This document shows positions 56,408-64,000 of a DNA stretch of 64,000 nucleotides, one piece after another; position 1 is the stretch's first letter, and each line of letters opens with the position of its first letter. The notes below the pieces were generated by a model. It was not told the DNA's origin and searched no databases. It was given only the letters and a program-made list of their open reading frames with translations. The stretch is from Helicobacter sp. (GTDB lineage Bacteria; Campylobacterota; Campylobacteria; Campylobacterales; Helicobacteraceae), in the NCBI RefSeq assembly GCF_022511165.1, contig NZ_JAFLSB010000002.1:1-64000 (forward strand). Direction: 5' to 3'. The translations under genes were made by a program, and so were the position numbers.

Positions 56408-57682
56408 ATGCGTATCAGTATTTTTGGCTATGGTGTTACAACCACCCCTCTTGTGGCATTTTTAAACAAGCAAGGACATACACTTCATATCTATGATGAT
56501 AAGTTTGATGCTATAAAAACTGACGAGTTTGGTAATACCTTGCTGCCCCCATCGCATTTTGATGCAGCACAAAGTGATATGGAAATTCTTAGTCCGGGGA
56601 TTCCTCCCTCTCACCCTTTGGTGTTAAATGCACATCATCTTATGAGCGAATATGATTATTTTGAGAATCTTTTGAGGCAAGATTCTCAAAATAATGCTTC
56701 AAATGAGGGCGCACAAATGCCTTTTATGATTTGGATAAGTGGGACAAATGGCAAAACAACTACCACAGAGATGACTACTCTTTTACTTGCGTCTTTTGGT
56801 GCGCAAAGTGGAGGCAATATCGGCACACCTCTTGTGCAACTTTATGCACAAAAACCAAAGGTATGGGTGCTAGAGACAAGCTCCTTTATGCTACATTACA
56901 CACATAATGCCACACCGCGCATTTACGCGCTTTTGCCTGTAAAAGAAGATCATATCAGTTGGCACGGCAGTTTTGAAGCCTATATTGAGGATAAGCTAAG
57001 CCCTCTCTCGCGTATGGATAGTGCTTCTGTGGCATTTATCCCTGCACATTTGCGCAATCATCGTTTGACAAAAGGCTTTCAAGGGAAGCTTATATGCTAT
57101 GAGAGAAGTGCGGATTTAAGCCAACAATGTAGTATTGATATGGATAAGATTGTTTTTAAAGAACCTTTTTTACTTGATGCACTTTTAGCACTTGGTATCG
57201 CCAAATATGCCTTTAATGCGGATAATATTGATGTGCTTAATCATTTTGTTATTGGCAAGCATAGAATCGAGGAATTTTATGATAAGCATCACCGCCTTTG
57301 GGTTGATGATAGCAAGGGGACAAATGTTGATGCGAGTATTCAGGCGATTAGACGTTATGAAAAAAAGCATATTATGCTTATACTTGGGGGTGATGATAAG
57401 GGCGCAAATCTTACCCCACTCTTTGAATGTATGCAGGGTAAGGATATTGAGATTTTTAGTATTGGCGCAAATGAATCGCGTCTTATAGAGCTTGCTAAAA
57501 ACTATCAGATTCCGCTTTTTCCCTGCCAAGACATATATAGAGCAATGGAGCATATTCACAAAAGACGCGATAAAGAGGCTAAAGATGTTGTGCTCCTCTC
57601 TCCGGCTGCGGCAAGTTTGGATCAATTTAGTTCTTATAAAGAGCGAGGCGAGATTTTTACCCGCCTTGCTTTAGCAGAATAG
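56408..57682 (+). CDS. murD: UDP-N-acetylmuramoylalanine--D-glutamate ligase
   Basis: MurD adds D-glutamate to UDP-MurNAc-L-Ala with ATP. The 424-residue product has an N-terminal Rossmann-like domain (MRISIFGYGVTTTPLVAFL), the ATP loop ISGTNGKTTTTEM (near 115), VLETSSFML, DDSKGTNVDASIQAI and VLLSPAAASLDQF. GGGGGAGGGG precedes the ATG at 56408. The stop overlaps the first base pairs of a hairpin at 57681. Confidence 0.95.
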   Translation: MRISIFGYGVTTTPLVAFLNKQGHTLHIYDDKFDAIKTDEFGNTLLPPSHFDAAQSDMEILSPGIPPSHPLVLNAHHLMSEYDYFENLLRQDSQNNASNEGAQMPFMIWISGTNGKTTTTEMTTLLLASFGAQSGGNIGTPLVQLYAQKPKVWVLETSSFMLHYTHNATPRIYALLPVKEDHISWHGSFEAYIEDKLSPLSRMDSASVAFIPAHLRNHRLTKGFQGKLICYERSADLSQQCSIDMDKIVFKEPFLLDALLALGIAKYAFNADNIDVLNHFVIGKHRIEEFYDKHHRLWVDDSKGTNVDASIQAIRRYEKKHIMLILGGDDKGANLTPLFECMQGKDIEIFSIGANESRLIELAKNYQIPLFPCQDIYRAMEHIHKRRDKEAKDVVLLSPAAASLDQFSSYKERGEIFTRLALAE

Positions 57683-57705
57683 ATTCTATTGCTAGAGTAG
57701 AATCT
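57681..57705 (+). terminator. Hairpin at the murD stop
   Basis: AGATTCTA (57681-57688) pairs perfectly with TAGAATCT (57698-57705) over nine bases and is followed by TAATTTAT. It begins inside the murD stop codon and lies between murD and the convergent dehydrogenase gene. Both arms are the heptamer that is over-represented in this genome. Confidence 0.6.
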
Positions 57706-57757
57706 TAATTTATAAAGAGCACTCTTATCCCTATGAAATTAAATTAAAAAAGATTTG

Positions 57758-58849
57758 CTATGCCTTGAGGCTACTCATATCAATCACATAGCGGAATTTT
57801 GCCTTGCCACTTGTGAGATTGCTATAAGCTTGATTAATATCTTCTACACCGATAATTTCAGTTTCTGGGTAAATATGATGCTTAAGCGAAAAATCAAGCA
57901 TTTCTTGTGTTTCTTTGATGCCCCCAATGAGTGAGCCATATACCTTTTTCCCTGCGCTATATACAAGGCGCGTTACGCTCACTTGCAATTTTGCTTCTGC
58001 TGGTGGTAAGCCTACTATCGCCATTTCTCCACCAAAAGTAAGGAGATTGATATAGGCATTTACATCATAAGATGTAGGGATAGTGGAGATGATAAAGGAA
58101 AATCGTTCCTTTACGCCCTCTGTGGAAGTAAAAAGCGCCTTTGCTCCCATATTAAGCGCATCTTGTTCTTTATTTTTATTTCGTGCGAAGACATAGACTT
58201 CAGCTCCCAATGCTACTGCATATTTTACAGCCATCATACCAAGCCCACCAAATCCGGCTACGGCGATTTTATCGCCTTTTTTGACTTTGCTAAATTGTAT
58301 GGGAGAGTAGGTAGTAATACCTGCACAAAGCAAGGGTGCAACTTTGTCTAATGGGGCATTTTGAGGCACTTTAATAGCAAATTTTTCACTTACGACAATA
58401 TTATTTGAGTATCCGCCATAGGTTGGTGTATTATCGTGGAAACAATCAAGACAATCATAAGTAAAAACAAGCTTGCCATTTTCGCAAAACTGCTCTTGAC
58501 TTCTTTTGCAGGCTTCACATTCTCCACAAGAATTCACCATACAGCCAACCCCCGCATAATCGCCGACTTTAAACTTGCTCACTTTGCTTCCTACTGCCAC
58601 TACGCGTCCTGCGATTTCGTGTCCGGGCACCATAGGGTAAATACCCTCTCGCCATTCGCTTCGTGCGGCGTGTATGTCGCTATGGCAGATTCCCGCATAG
58701 AGAATCTCAATGAAAATATCATATTCACCCATTGCGTGTCGTGAAAAGCTAAAGGGTTTAAAAGTATCGCTCTTGTGTGCTACTGCATAGCCCTTAGCGG
58801 TAATTTTTTGCCCTGTGGTTGCCTGTGTCAAATTATCCTGTAATAGCAT
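57758..58849 (-). CDS. Zinc-dependent NAD(P) alcohol dehydrogenase (cinnamyl alcohol dehydrogenase-like)
   Basis: The 363-residue medium-chain dehydrogenase keeps the catalytic zinc site (YAGICHSDIHAAR, VPGHEIAGRV) and the structural zinc Cys cluster (CGECEACKRSQEQFC), with VAVAGFGGLGMMAVKYA-type nucleotide loop (IAVAGFGGLGMMAVKYA near 185). It resembles the YahK/Ahr aldehyde reductases and H. pylori HP1104, which reduce aldehydes with NADPH. AAGGAG precedes the ATG at 58849. It diverges from marR, so the MarR protein may control it. Confidence 0.92.
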   Translation of the reverse strand: MLLQDNLTQATTGQKITAKGYAVAHKSDTFKPFSFSRHAMGEYDIFIEILYAGICHSDIHAARSEWREGIYPMVPGHEIAGRVVAVGSKVSKFKVGDYAGVGCMVNSCGECEACKRSQEQFCENGKLVFTYDCLDCFHDNTPTYGGYSNNIVVSEKFAIKVPQNAPLDKVAPLLCAGITTYSPIQFSKVKKGDKIAVAGFGGLGMMAVKYAVALGAEVYVFARNKNKEQDALNMGAKALFTSTEGVKERFSFIISTIPTSYDVNAYINLLTFGGEMAIVGLPPAEAKLQVSVTRLVYSAGKKVYGSLIGGIKETQEMLDFSLKHHIYPETEIIGVEDINQAYSNLTSGKAKFRYVIDMSSLKA

Positions 58850-58995
58850 TGCTACTCCTTAAAAAAGTGATTAAACAAACCTAAATGCTTTAGATTCTTA
58901 GCGTAATTATAAGGCTTATATGTTAGCAGTGATTAAGGATTTTTATAAAAATGCACAAAATGAGATATTTTTGTTGATTTTATAATCAGTTTTTA

Positions 58996-59036
58996 TTATA
59001 ATAATTTTTAATTACTATCATTAAAAATTATTATAA
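58996..59036. promoter_or_regulatory. Perfect 17-bp inverted repeat at the marR promoter
   Basis: TTATAATAATTTTTAAT (58996-59012) is perfectly mirrored at 59020-59036 around TACTATC. The left arm contains a TATAAT (58997-59002) and the right arm ends nine bases before the marR ATG. A site of this length over promoter and start point fits MarR autoregulation, perhaps also of the divergent dehydrogenase. Part of it loosely resembles a Fur box. Confidence 0.7.
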
Positions 59037-59045
59037 AGGAATCCA

Positions 59046-59576
59046 ATGAAACCTAAAGCCCCAACAAAAGCGGATAAACAAAACCACAAAGACTGCTTAG
59101 AGCTAGGATTTTTAGAATTAGCCTTGAGTGATACATCTTGTAGCATTTATGATTCTATTGGCTTTCTTGCTACAAAGCTTAGGGAGCGTTTATCAAAGGA
59201 GTTTGATAAACGCATTGCCCCACTAGAGATTATCCATAAACAAGCAGGAATCTTATGGATATGCTCGCAAGGGAATTATTCTCAAATAGAGTTATGTGAT
59301 TTTGCTTCGAGCGATAAAAACTATGTGCGTATGTATATTGATGATTTGGAATCTAAAGACTTAGTGAAGCGCAAGAAAAACCCAAGCAATAGGCGTGAAA
59401 ATCTCATTACCCTCACATCAAAAGGTAGAGAATACGCTAAACAAACATATCAAATACTAAAGGAGGTGCAAAATGACTTACTCTTGGAACACTTAAGTAA
59501 GGAAGAGATGCAGGAGCTTCATAGGATACTTTATAAGGCGGTTGTAGGACTAAAAAACAAAGAAAAAATACTTTAG
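59046..59576 (+). CDS. MarR family transcriptional regulator
   Basis: The 176-residue product has a winged helix at about 75-135: GILWICSQGNYSQIELCDFA, YVRMYIDDLESKDLVKRKKN as recognition helix and start of the wing, and RRENLITLTSKGREYA as wing. Helices at both ends would form the dimer. Three Cys (CLELG, TSCSIYD, WICSQ) could sense oxidants or thiols. It lies directly before a YceI gene (eight bases) and diverges from an alcohol dehydrogenase gene. The repeat at 58996-59036 is its likely site. Confidence 0.9.
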   Translation: MKPKAPTKADKQNHKDCLELGFLELALSDTSCSIYDSIGFLATKLRERLSKEFDKRIAPLEIIHKQAGILWICSQGNYSQIELCDFASSDKNYVRMYIDDLESKDLVKRKKNPSNRRENLITLTSKGREYAKQTYQILKEVQNDLLLEHLSKEEMQELHRILYKAVVGLKNKEKIL

Positions 59577-59584
59577 GAGTGAAT

Positions 59585-60196
59585 ATGAAAGAAAATGTAA
59601 AAATACTCAAGGAAAAAGGTAGTAAAAGCATAGTAGTGATGTTTGGCTTTGTGATATGTGTCTTTATGAGCCTCACACAAGGCTATGCCGCAAACTATCA
59701 GGCAATCTCTCAAGAAAAGAGCCTAAAAATCAGCGGAGATTCAAGCATTGGCTTTTTGGTATCAAAATTTGGATTTTTATCAGTTAATGGAGTGTTTAGG
59801 GATTTTAGCGGAGATTTGAAGCTTAATGGCGAAGAGATTGTGTCTCTAAGCGGGGAAGTAAAAATCGCCTCTGTTTTTACTGATAATAAAAAACGAGATG
59901 CACATTTGCTAGAATCTGATTTTTTTGATGCTAAAGCCTATCCCACAAGCACTTTTGTAATGACAAAATATGAGAGGCTTGAAGGGCAAAAAGACAATGG
60001 GGAGATAAGAGGGAAAGTGTATGGAGAGCTTTCTTTGCATGGTGTGAAGCTGCCCTTAGAGCTTAGCTCTGTGTTGAATCTTAATACATCTACGCTCACA
60101 CTCACAGGAGAGCTTAATGTCAAAGATTTTGGCATTGAAGGCTCTAAAGTAAATAGCGACAAAGTAGAGCTTAATTTTAAAACTTTGTGGCAATAA
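59585..60196 (+). CDS. YceI family periplasmic protein
   Basis: YceI proteins are periplasmic lipocalin-like barrels that bind isoprenoid or other lipids. The 203-residue product has a signal peptide (to about residue 36, QGYAA) and the family features SIGFLVSKFGFLSVNGVFRD (part), DNKKRDAHLLESDFFDAKAYP and the FGIEGSKVNSDKVELNF end. The ATG at 59585 has AGGAG five bases before it; a GTG two codons earlier is less likely. It is co-transcribed with marR, so its level probably follows the MarR signal. Confidence 0.9.
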   Translation: MKENVKILKEKGSKSIVVMFGFVICVFMSLTQGYAANYQAISQEKSLKISGDSSIGFLVSKFGFLSVNGVFRDFSGDLKLNGEEIVSLSGEVKIASVFTDNKKRDAHLLESDFFDAKAYPTSTFVMTKYERLEGQKDNGEIRGKVYGELSLHGVKLPLELSSVLNLNTSTLTLTGELNVKDFGIEGSKVNSDKVELNFKTLWQ

Positions 60197-60325
60197 GACG
60201 GCATTAGGTAGCACATACAAAATCGCCCCAAAGCTTGCTATGCAATTATAGCTCTTAATAATGTGTAAAATAAGCCATATTTTAATGCTATCATAAAAAG
60301 GTGGGGATTCAAAAAGCTGAAGTAG

Positions 60326-60416
60326 TGGCGGACAGGGAGGGATTCGAACCCTCGGTAATCTTGCGACTACGCATCCTTAGCAGGGATGTGGTTTCAGCCA
60401 ACTCACCCACCTGTCC
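60326..60416 (-). tRNA. tRNA-Ser (anticodon GCU)
   Basis: Read on the minus strand from 60416: acceptor GGACAGG pairs with CCTGTCC at the 3' end, the D arm contains GAGTTGGCTGAAACC, the anticodon stem CATCC/GGATG encloses CTGCTAA with anticodon GCT (reads AGC/AGU), and the T arm has GAGGGTTCGAATCCCTC. A long variable arm marks it as a class II tRNA. The discriminator is G, and CCA is encoded (60326-60328). Without CCA the gene is 88 bases. Confidence 0.96.
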
Positions 60417-60458
60417 ATACGCTTTTGCTCTAAATTACAAGAATCAAAAAAGAGTGCT

Positions 60459-60464
60459 ATTGTA
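60459..60464 (-). promoter_or_regulatory. tRNA-Ser gene -10 element
   Basis: On the minus strand TACAAT stands 42 bases before the tRNA 5' end, preceded by TTCCA and T-rich sequence. The spacing allows a short 5' leader for RNase P removal. Confidence 0.45.
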
Positions 60465-60566
60465 TGGAAAAATTCATAAAACTACCCTTAACACCTCCCA
60501 TACAAAAGCATAACCTCAAAAAGAATCTACAATATGAGTTTAATGGTGAGTTTATAGGAAGTTTGC

Positions 60567-60572
60567 TACAAT
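60567..60572 (+). promoter_or_regulatory. fabD promoter -10 element (TACAAT)
   Basis: TACAAT after TTTGC lies 91 bases before the fabD ATG and is the best -10 in the gap behind the tRNA gene. The leader would be about 85 bases. Confidence 0.4.
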
Positions 60573-60663
60573 GCAAGCATCATCTTTAGTTTGCGCTTTG
60601 GGAGATGTAGATTTGAGTATAGATTCTTGCTAGGGCGCATTATTTTTGCACAAAGGATACATT

Positions 60664-61608
60664 ATGAAATATGCTTTTATATTCCCCGGACAAGGCTCAC
60701 AAAGCGTAGGTATGGGGAAGGAATTTTATGAGAATTTTACCATTGCTAAGACACTTTTTGAAGAAGCAGGGGACGCGCTTCATTTGGATATGAAGCAGCT
60801 TTTATTTGAAGAAAATGACAAGCTTCATCTCACTCAATACACCCAACCTGCAATTTTTCTTGTAAGTGCTATTGCGTATGCTATTTTGCAGAGTGAGTAT
60901 CCGCTTAATCCAAGTGTGGCAATGGGGCATTCTTTGGGCGAAGTGAGTGCGGTTGTATTAAGCAAGGGCAGTAGTTTTGCACAAGGTATTACGCTCATTC
61001 ATAAGCGAGGTGCGCTAATGGCAGAGGCGTGTGAAGGCAAAAATGCTGGAATGATGGTTGTTGTAGGGCTTGCTGATGAGAAGCTTGAGGCTTTTTGTGC
61101 GAATGCGCAAAAAGAGGGTAAAAGCGTGTGGTGCGCAAATTATAATGGCGATGGGCAAATTGTTCTTGCTGGGCGAAAAGATGATTTAAGCGCATTAGAA
61201 TCTGATATTAAGGCGCTTGGAGCAAAGCGTGCGCTTCTTTTGCCTATGTCTGTGGCAAGTCATTGCCCATTATTAGAATCTGCCACCGCGCCTTTTAAGG
61301 AGCTTTTAGAAGCAAATCTCAATAAAAATCTAAGCACTTCTATTCTCTCTAATGCTACACTTGAGCTTTATCATACTAAAGAACAAGCAAAAGCTCTTCT
61401 TAGTAGCCAACTCACCCAACCTGTGCTGTATAAGCAATCTATTCTTAAGCTTAATGGCGAAGTAGATGCGTTTATTGAATATGGTAATGGCAATGTTTTG
61501 CGCGGACTAAATAAACGACTAACCCAAGCTCCTACTTGGAATGTAAGCAATCTTGCAAGCCTTAAAGAATGTATTGAGGGGATAAAGGGTTTAGAATCTA
61601 ACGCATAG
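60664..61608 (+). CDS. fabD: Malonyl-CoA:ACP transacylase
   Basis: FabD moves malonyl from CoA to acyl carrier protein to start fatty acid synthesis. The 314-residue product has FIFPGQGSQSVGMGKEFYE (start), the nucleophile Ser in MGHSLGEVSA (near 90), the substrate Arg in KRGALMAEA and the catalytic His in VASHCPLLESA (near 200). AAAGGA precedes the ATG at 60664. It is followed by mtnN, as HP0090-HP0089 in H. pylori. Confidence 0.95.
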   Translation: MKYAFIFPGQGSQSVGMGKEFYENFTIAKTLFEEAGDALHLDMKQLLFEENDKLHLTQYTQPAIFLVSAIAYAILQSEYPLNPSVAMGHSLGEVSAVVLSKGSSFAQGITLIHKRGALMAEACEGKNAGMMVVVGLADEKLEAFCANAQKEGKSVWCANYNGDGQIVLAGRKDDLSALESDIKALGAKRALLLPMSVASHCPLLESATAPFKELLEANLNKNLSTSILSNATLELYHTKEQAKALLSSQLTQPVLYKQSILKLNGEVDAFIEYGNGNVLRGLNKRLTQAPTWNVSNLASLKECIEGIKGLESNA

Positions 61609-61639
61609 GCGCAATTAAAGAATCTACAAAGGAGTAACA

Positions 61640-62332
61640 ATGGTTATTGGCATTATAGGGGCAATGGTTGAGGAAATCACCCCTTTACTTCAATGTTTTG
61701 GGCATCACACAAAGCATCATATCGGTGGAAATATCTATTATGAAATTACCAAAAATCAGCATAAAATCTTTATCGCTTATAGTAAAATAGGTAAGATTCA
61801 CGCTGCATTAAGTGCAAGCGTGATGATTTTTAAATTTGGTTGTGAGCAGATTATTTTTAGTGGCGTTGCTGGAGCTTTGAGTGGGGATTTGAAAGTAGGT
61901 GATTTGGTGCTTGGCACAAAGCTTTGTCAATATGATGTGGATATTAGTGCATTTGGACACCCTTTAGGCTTTATCCCCGAGAGTAAGCTTTATATAGAAT
62001 CTAGCCCCGCACTTAATGCCATTGCAAAAAATATTGCTCAAACACAAGGCATTGTGCTTAAGGAGGGTATTATCGCTTCAGGCGATAGTTTTATTGCTCA
62101 CAGTCAAAAAAAGCAATGGATTGTAGAGCATTTTAACGCAGTAGCTGTGGAAATGGAGGGTGCGGCAGTGGCAGTTGTATGTGATGCGTGTGGAGTCGCA
62201 TTTTGTATTTTGCGCTCAATTAGTGATAGTGCTGATGGGAGCGCTGATGTAAGCTTTGATGAATTTTTAGAAAGTTCTGCAAAGCGCAGTGCGGATTTTG
62301 TGGTGAGTATGTGTGAGCAGATCTTAAAATAA
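61640..62332 (+). CDS. mtnN: 5'-methylthioadenosine/S-adenosylhomocysteine/aminofutalosine nucleosidase
   Basis: The enzyme removes adenine from methylthioadenosine and S-adenosylhomocysteine. In Helicobacter and Campylobacter it also acts on 6-amino-6-deoxyfutalosine in menaquinone synthesis. The 230-residue product shows IGAMVEEITPLL (start), FSGVAGAL, VEMEGAAVAVVC (substrate Glu) and the catalytic Asp in RSISDSADG. AAAGGAG precedes the ATG. Confidence 0.95.
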   Translation: MVIGIIGAMVEEITPLLQCFGHHTKHHIGGNIYYEITKNQHKIFIAYSKIGKIHAALSASVMIFKFGCEQIIFSGVAGALSGDLKVGDLVLGTKLCQYDVDISAFGHPLGFIPESKLYIESSPALNAIAKNIAQTQGIVLKEGIIASGDSFIAHSQKKQWIVEHFNAVAVEMEGAAVAVVCDACGVAFCILRSISDSADGSADVSFDEFLESSAKRSADFVVSMCEQILK

Positions 62333-62341
62333 GGAGAAAAA

Positions 62342-62860
62342 ATGAAAACGATTACGCTTTTACGACACGCCGATACGATAAGTAGGGAAGAATATCGCCT
62401 GAATAACAAAAAAGATAAGAGCGATATTTTTCGTCCATTGAGTAAGCTTGGCAAAACTCAAAGCAAAAATATTGCACATTTTATTAGTAGGCATTTAGAA
62501 TTTGATATGGTGTTTTGTTCTCCCGCTAAACGCACACAGCAGACGCTTAAACCTTTAAGAAAATATCTTAAGTCAAATCATATTATCACTAGCGATGATA
62601 TTGCCCCTGATTGTGGGCTTGATGGCTATATGAGGCTTACGCAAACAAAGGCATTTCAAAAGGCTTCAAATATCCTCATTGTGGGGCATCAGCCGGATTT
62701 AAAAAGCTTTGCTACCTATCTTTGCCCCTCATTTCGTGCGCTCGTGCCTAAGGGGGTATTAATGAGATTTATTGTGCAAAGTGATGATGGTAGCCTTGAG
62801 GCTGGAGGGAGTATTGATTTTATCGCGCCTCCATTGATATTTGAAGACTTCAAAAAATAA
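62342..62860 (+). CDS. SixA family phosphohistidine phosphatase
   Basis: The 172-residue histidine phosphatase has the RHG-like start TLLRHADTISREEYRLN (the catalytic His in LRHAD), FDMVFCSPAKRTQQTL and a second His in ILIVGHQPDL. SixA-type enzymes remove phosphate from histidine of HPr-like or phosphorelay proteins; the target here is unknown. AAGGAG precedes the ATG; it follows mtnN by nine bases. Confidence 0.88.
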   Translation: MKTITLLRHADTISREEYRLNNKKDKSDIFRPLSKLGKTQSKNIAHFISRHLEFDMVFCSPAKRTQQTLKPLRKYLKSNHIITSDDIAPDCGLDGYMRLTQTKAFQKASNILIVGHQPDLKSFATYLCPSFRALVPKGVLMRFIVQSDDGSLEAGGSIDFIAPPLIFEDFKK

Positions 62861-62869
62861 CAAATTACA

Positions 62870-63340
62870 ATGAAAAAGATTTTGCACAGAGGCTACAAAC
62901 GCGGTGCATTTAGTATGCTTGAGCTTGTGTTTGTTATTATCATACTTGGAATCATCGCTGCTATGGCGATTCCTCGCCTTTCATTTACACGTTCTGATGC
63001 GCAACTTATTGCGGTTGAAAATGATATTATTAGCGCAATCAATGCCTTGCAACGCGAAGTTTTTACTCAAAATATTGAGCCAAGTAGTATTGATGGGGCT
63101 TTAATGCTTGAATTAGCTGGGCTTAGTCATTCGCGTTGGGTGGCGCAGGGCAATGGTGTGCGTCTTGCTAAAAATGGCGTAATTGATACGCAAAATGATT
63201 GCGTTACGCTTATGCAAGAAAATGGTAAGATTGTCTTTTTTGTGCAGCAAAAAGCAGATTCTACACTTTGTACCAAACTCCTTGAGAGACACACAACGCG
63301 CAGAGAAGTGCCTCTTAGCACCTCAAATGCGATATTCTAA
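62870..63340 (+). CDS. Type II secretion/competence pseudopilin with N-methylation site
   Basis: The 156-residue product has a basic leader and RGAFSMLELVFVIIILGII, a prepilin cleavage and methylation motif with Glu at position 5, then IAAMAIPRLSFTRSDAQ. Ala before the cut is common in this phylum. Two Cys in the C-terminal half (NDCVTLMQ and STLCTKL) may form a disulfide. It starts nine bases after sixA and overlaps the next pseudopilin gene. Confidence 0.85.
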   Translation: MKKILHRGYKRGAFSMLELVFVIIILGIIAAMAIPRLSFTRSDAQLIAVENDIISAINALQREVFTQNIEPSSIDGALMLELAGLSHSRWVAQGNGVRLAKNGVIDTQNDCVTLMQENGKIVFFVQQKADSTLCTKLLERHTTRREVPLSTSNAIF

Positions 63341-63752
63341 AAGGGCGGGATTTAGCGCATTTGAGCTAGTGTGTATTATTGTAATTGTTGCTGTAATTGC
63401 AGGCGTTGGGGTGCGCTATTTAGGTTATGTTGCACATAAACAATGCCTTTTGCATCTTAAGGCACAACTTGCCCATACACAAAATGCCTTGAGTGCTTAC
63501 TATACAGAGAGTTTTATTCGTGAAGATGTTATAAATCCTACCTATGCTCAAAATATACTTCATCATCTTAGCTTGAATGCAAAGCCTCAATGCGGATTCA
63601 ATGTGCAGGGCGCTCAACTGATTGCAGTTATTGGCACACAAAGCGTTGTTTTTAGTATAGATCCACCAAATCTCGTGCTTAATCCTAAAATATTTTGCAA
63701 ACTCTCCGAGCCTTTGTGCAAGGAGTTAAGCGATAGAATCTTAGACAAGTAG
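63327..63752 (+). CDS. Second pseudopilin with N-methylation site
   Basis: The 141-residue product starts MRYSKRAGFSAFELVCIIVI with a classical Gly-Phe cleavage site and Glu at position 5, then VAVIAGVGVRYLGYVAHKQ. Four Cys lie in the globular part (KQCLLH, PQCGFN, IFCKLSEPLC). The ATG at 63327 overlaps the previous gene by 14 bases; the frame is open further upstream but would read through that gene. With the preceding gene it forms a pseudopilin pair comparable to the C. jejuni Cts transformation pseudopilins. Confidence 0.82.
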   Translation: MRYSKRAGFSAFELVCIIVIVAVIAGVGVRYLGYVAHKQCLLHLKAQLAHTQNALSAYYTESFIREDVINPTYAQNILHHLSLNAKPQCGFNVQGAQLIAVIGTQSVVFSIDPPNLVLNPKIFCKLSEPLCKELSDRILDK

Positions 63753-64000
63753 ATGTTTATATGCCCCGCTTTGTCCTAGGCGATAGAGTGCAAAATCATA
63801 ACGTATCGGGTCATCTTTATGTAAAAGTGCGAGCGTATCTGTTGCTCGCAAGGCGCTTTGGAGATTGTAGTGTTTTGAATCTAAAATTTTAAGCTGATTG
63901 CAAAGCCTAAAAGTGTGTATATCAAGTGGCAAGATGAGATATGCGGGGGAGAGAAAATCTTGCCAAAGCCCCATATCAAGCTTGTCTTTGCGCACAAGCC
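63741..64000 (-). CDS. TIGR02757/DUF2400 family protein, 3' part only
   Basis: The frame enters from beyond the right edge; the first visible codons read LVRKDKLDMGLWQDFLSP, and the GTG at 63995 is internal rather than a start. The visible end, ILPLDIHTFRLCNQLKIL, LHKDDPIRYDFALYRLG, is the C-terminus of the TIGR02757 family, a conserved Helicobacter and Bacteroidetes protein of unknown function with weak resemblance to HhH DNA glycosylases. It converges with the pseudopilin gene, overlapping by 12 bases. Confidence 0.85.
   Translation of the reverse strand, partial: LVRKDKLDMGLWQDFLSPAYLILPLDIHTFRLCNQLKILDSKHYNLQSALRATDTLALLHKDDPIRYDFALYRLGQSGAYKHLLV

Noticed and set aside
60301..60513. 70-codon frame crossing the tRNA-Ser gene
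   Set aside because: Most of it is the reverse complement of the tRNA; no ribosome site.

Overview
The window comes from a member of the Campylobacterota, most likely an enterohepatic-type Helicobacter. The evidence is a low G+C, coding-dense sequence; promoters with a clear TATAAT-like -10 and little -35; a HugZ-type haem oxygenase; a cbb3 oxidase operon carrying a DUF4006 protein; an HrgA homologue; and a block (flhB2-ribE-tatD-mltD-rlpA-kdsC-lptC-lptA-engB-membrane protein-pbp2) in the order I recall from H. pylori HP1575 down to HP1565. Genes for arginine and histidine synthesis (argG, an ArgA-type acetyltransferase, hisB) and pseudopilin genes argue against H. pylori itself.

Layout. 0-7 kb: argG, an LpoB-Sel1 fusion protein, minDE, a YibQ-type deacetylase, dprA and ruvX. 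7-10 kb: a lone DUF262/DUF1524 (GmrSD-like) gene with a long nested hairpin behind it, and an orphan TetR regulator with an operator-like repeat. 10-23 kb: ybeY, speA-cysE, a NIT-domain chemoreceptor, rimO, a small outer-membrane protein with a structured leader, fabI, a lipoprotein, tpiA and polA. 22.7-26.7 kb: an accessory islet. It holds a small membrane protein behind a T14 tract lying inside its promoter; an XRE repressor with two identical operators facing a lipoprotein-secreted protein-HrgA operon, where HrgA joins a HARE-HTH to a PD-(D/E)XK nuclease motif; and a RelE/ParE-type toxin-antitoxin pair bracketed by a 57-bp direct repeat made from the 3' end of the neighbouring ABC permease gene. 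26.7-38 kb: the permease, flhB2, ribE, then the long co-directional envelope operon through pbp2 to pseB. 38-44 kb: ferritin, coaBC, a conserved protein of unknown function and a large FAD/Fe-S oxidoreductase. 43.8-50.4 kb (minus strand): ccoNOQP, small accessory genes, a FixH-like protein and three minor-pseudopilin-like genes. 50-60 kb: tilS, hugZ with a Fur-box-like site, a TauE/SafE permease, gpmI, mraY-murD, a zinc alcohol dehydrogenase diverging from marR-yceI. 60-64 kb: tRNA-Ser(GCU), fabD, mtnN, sixA, two pseudopilin genes and the 3' part of a TIGR02757-family gene.

Most genes are housekeeping: cell division and wall synthesis (minDE, pbp2, mraY, murD, mltD, rlpA), LPS export (kdsC, lptC, lptA), respiration (cco cluster, D-lactate-type dehydrogenase) and iron/haem handling (ferritin, HugZ). 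The most unusual parts are the 22.7-26.7 kb islet, the two pseudopilin clusters in an organism that also has dprA, the LpoB-Sel1 fusion, several perfect inverted repeats beside regulator genes, a dispersed intergenic repeat, and a strong excess of the heptamer AGAWTCT.
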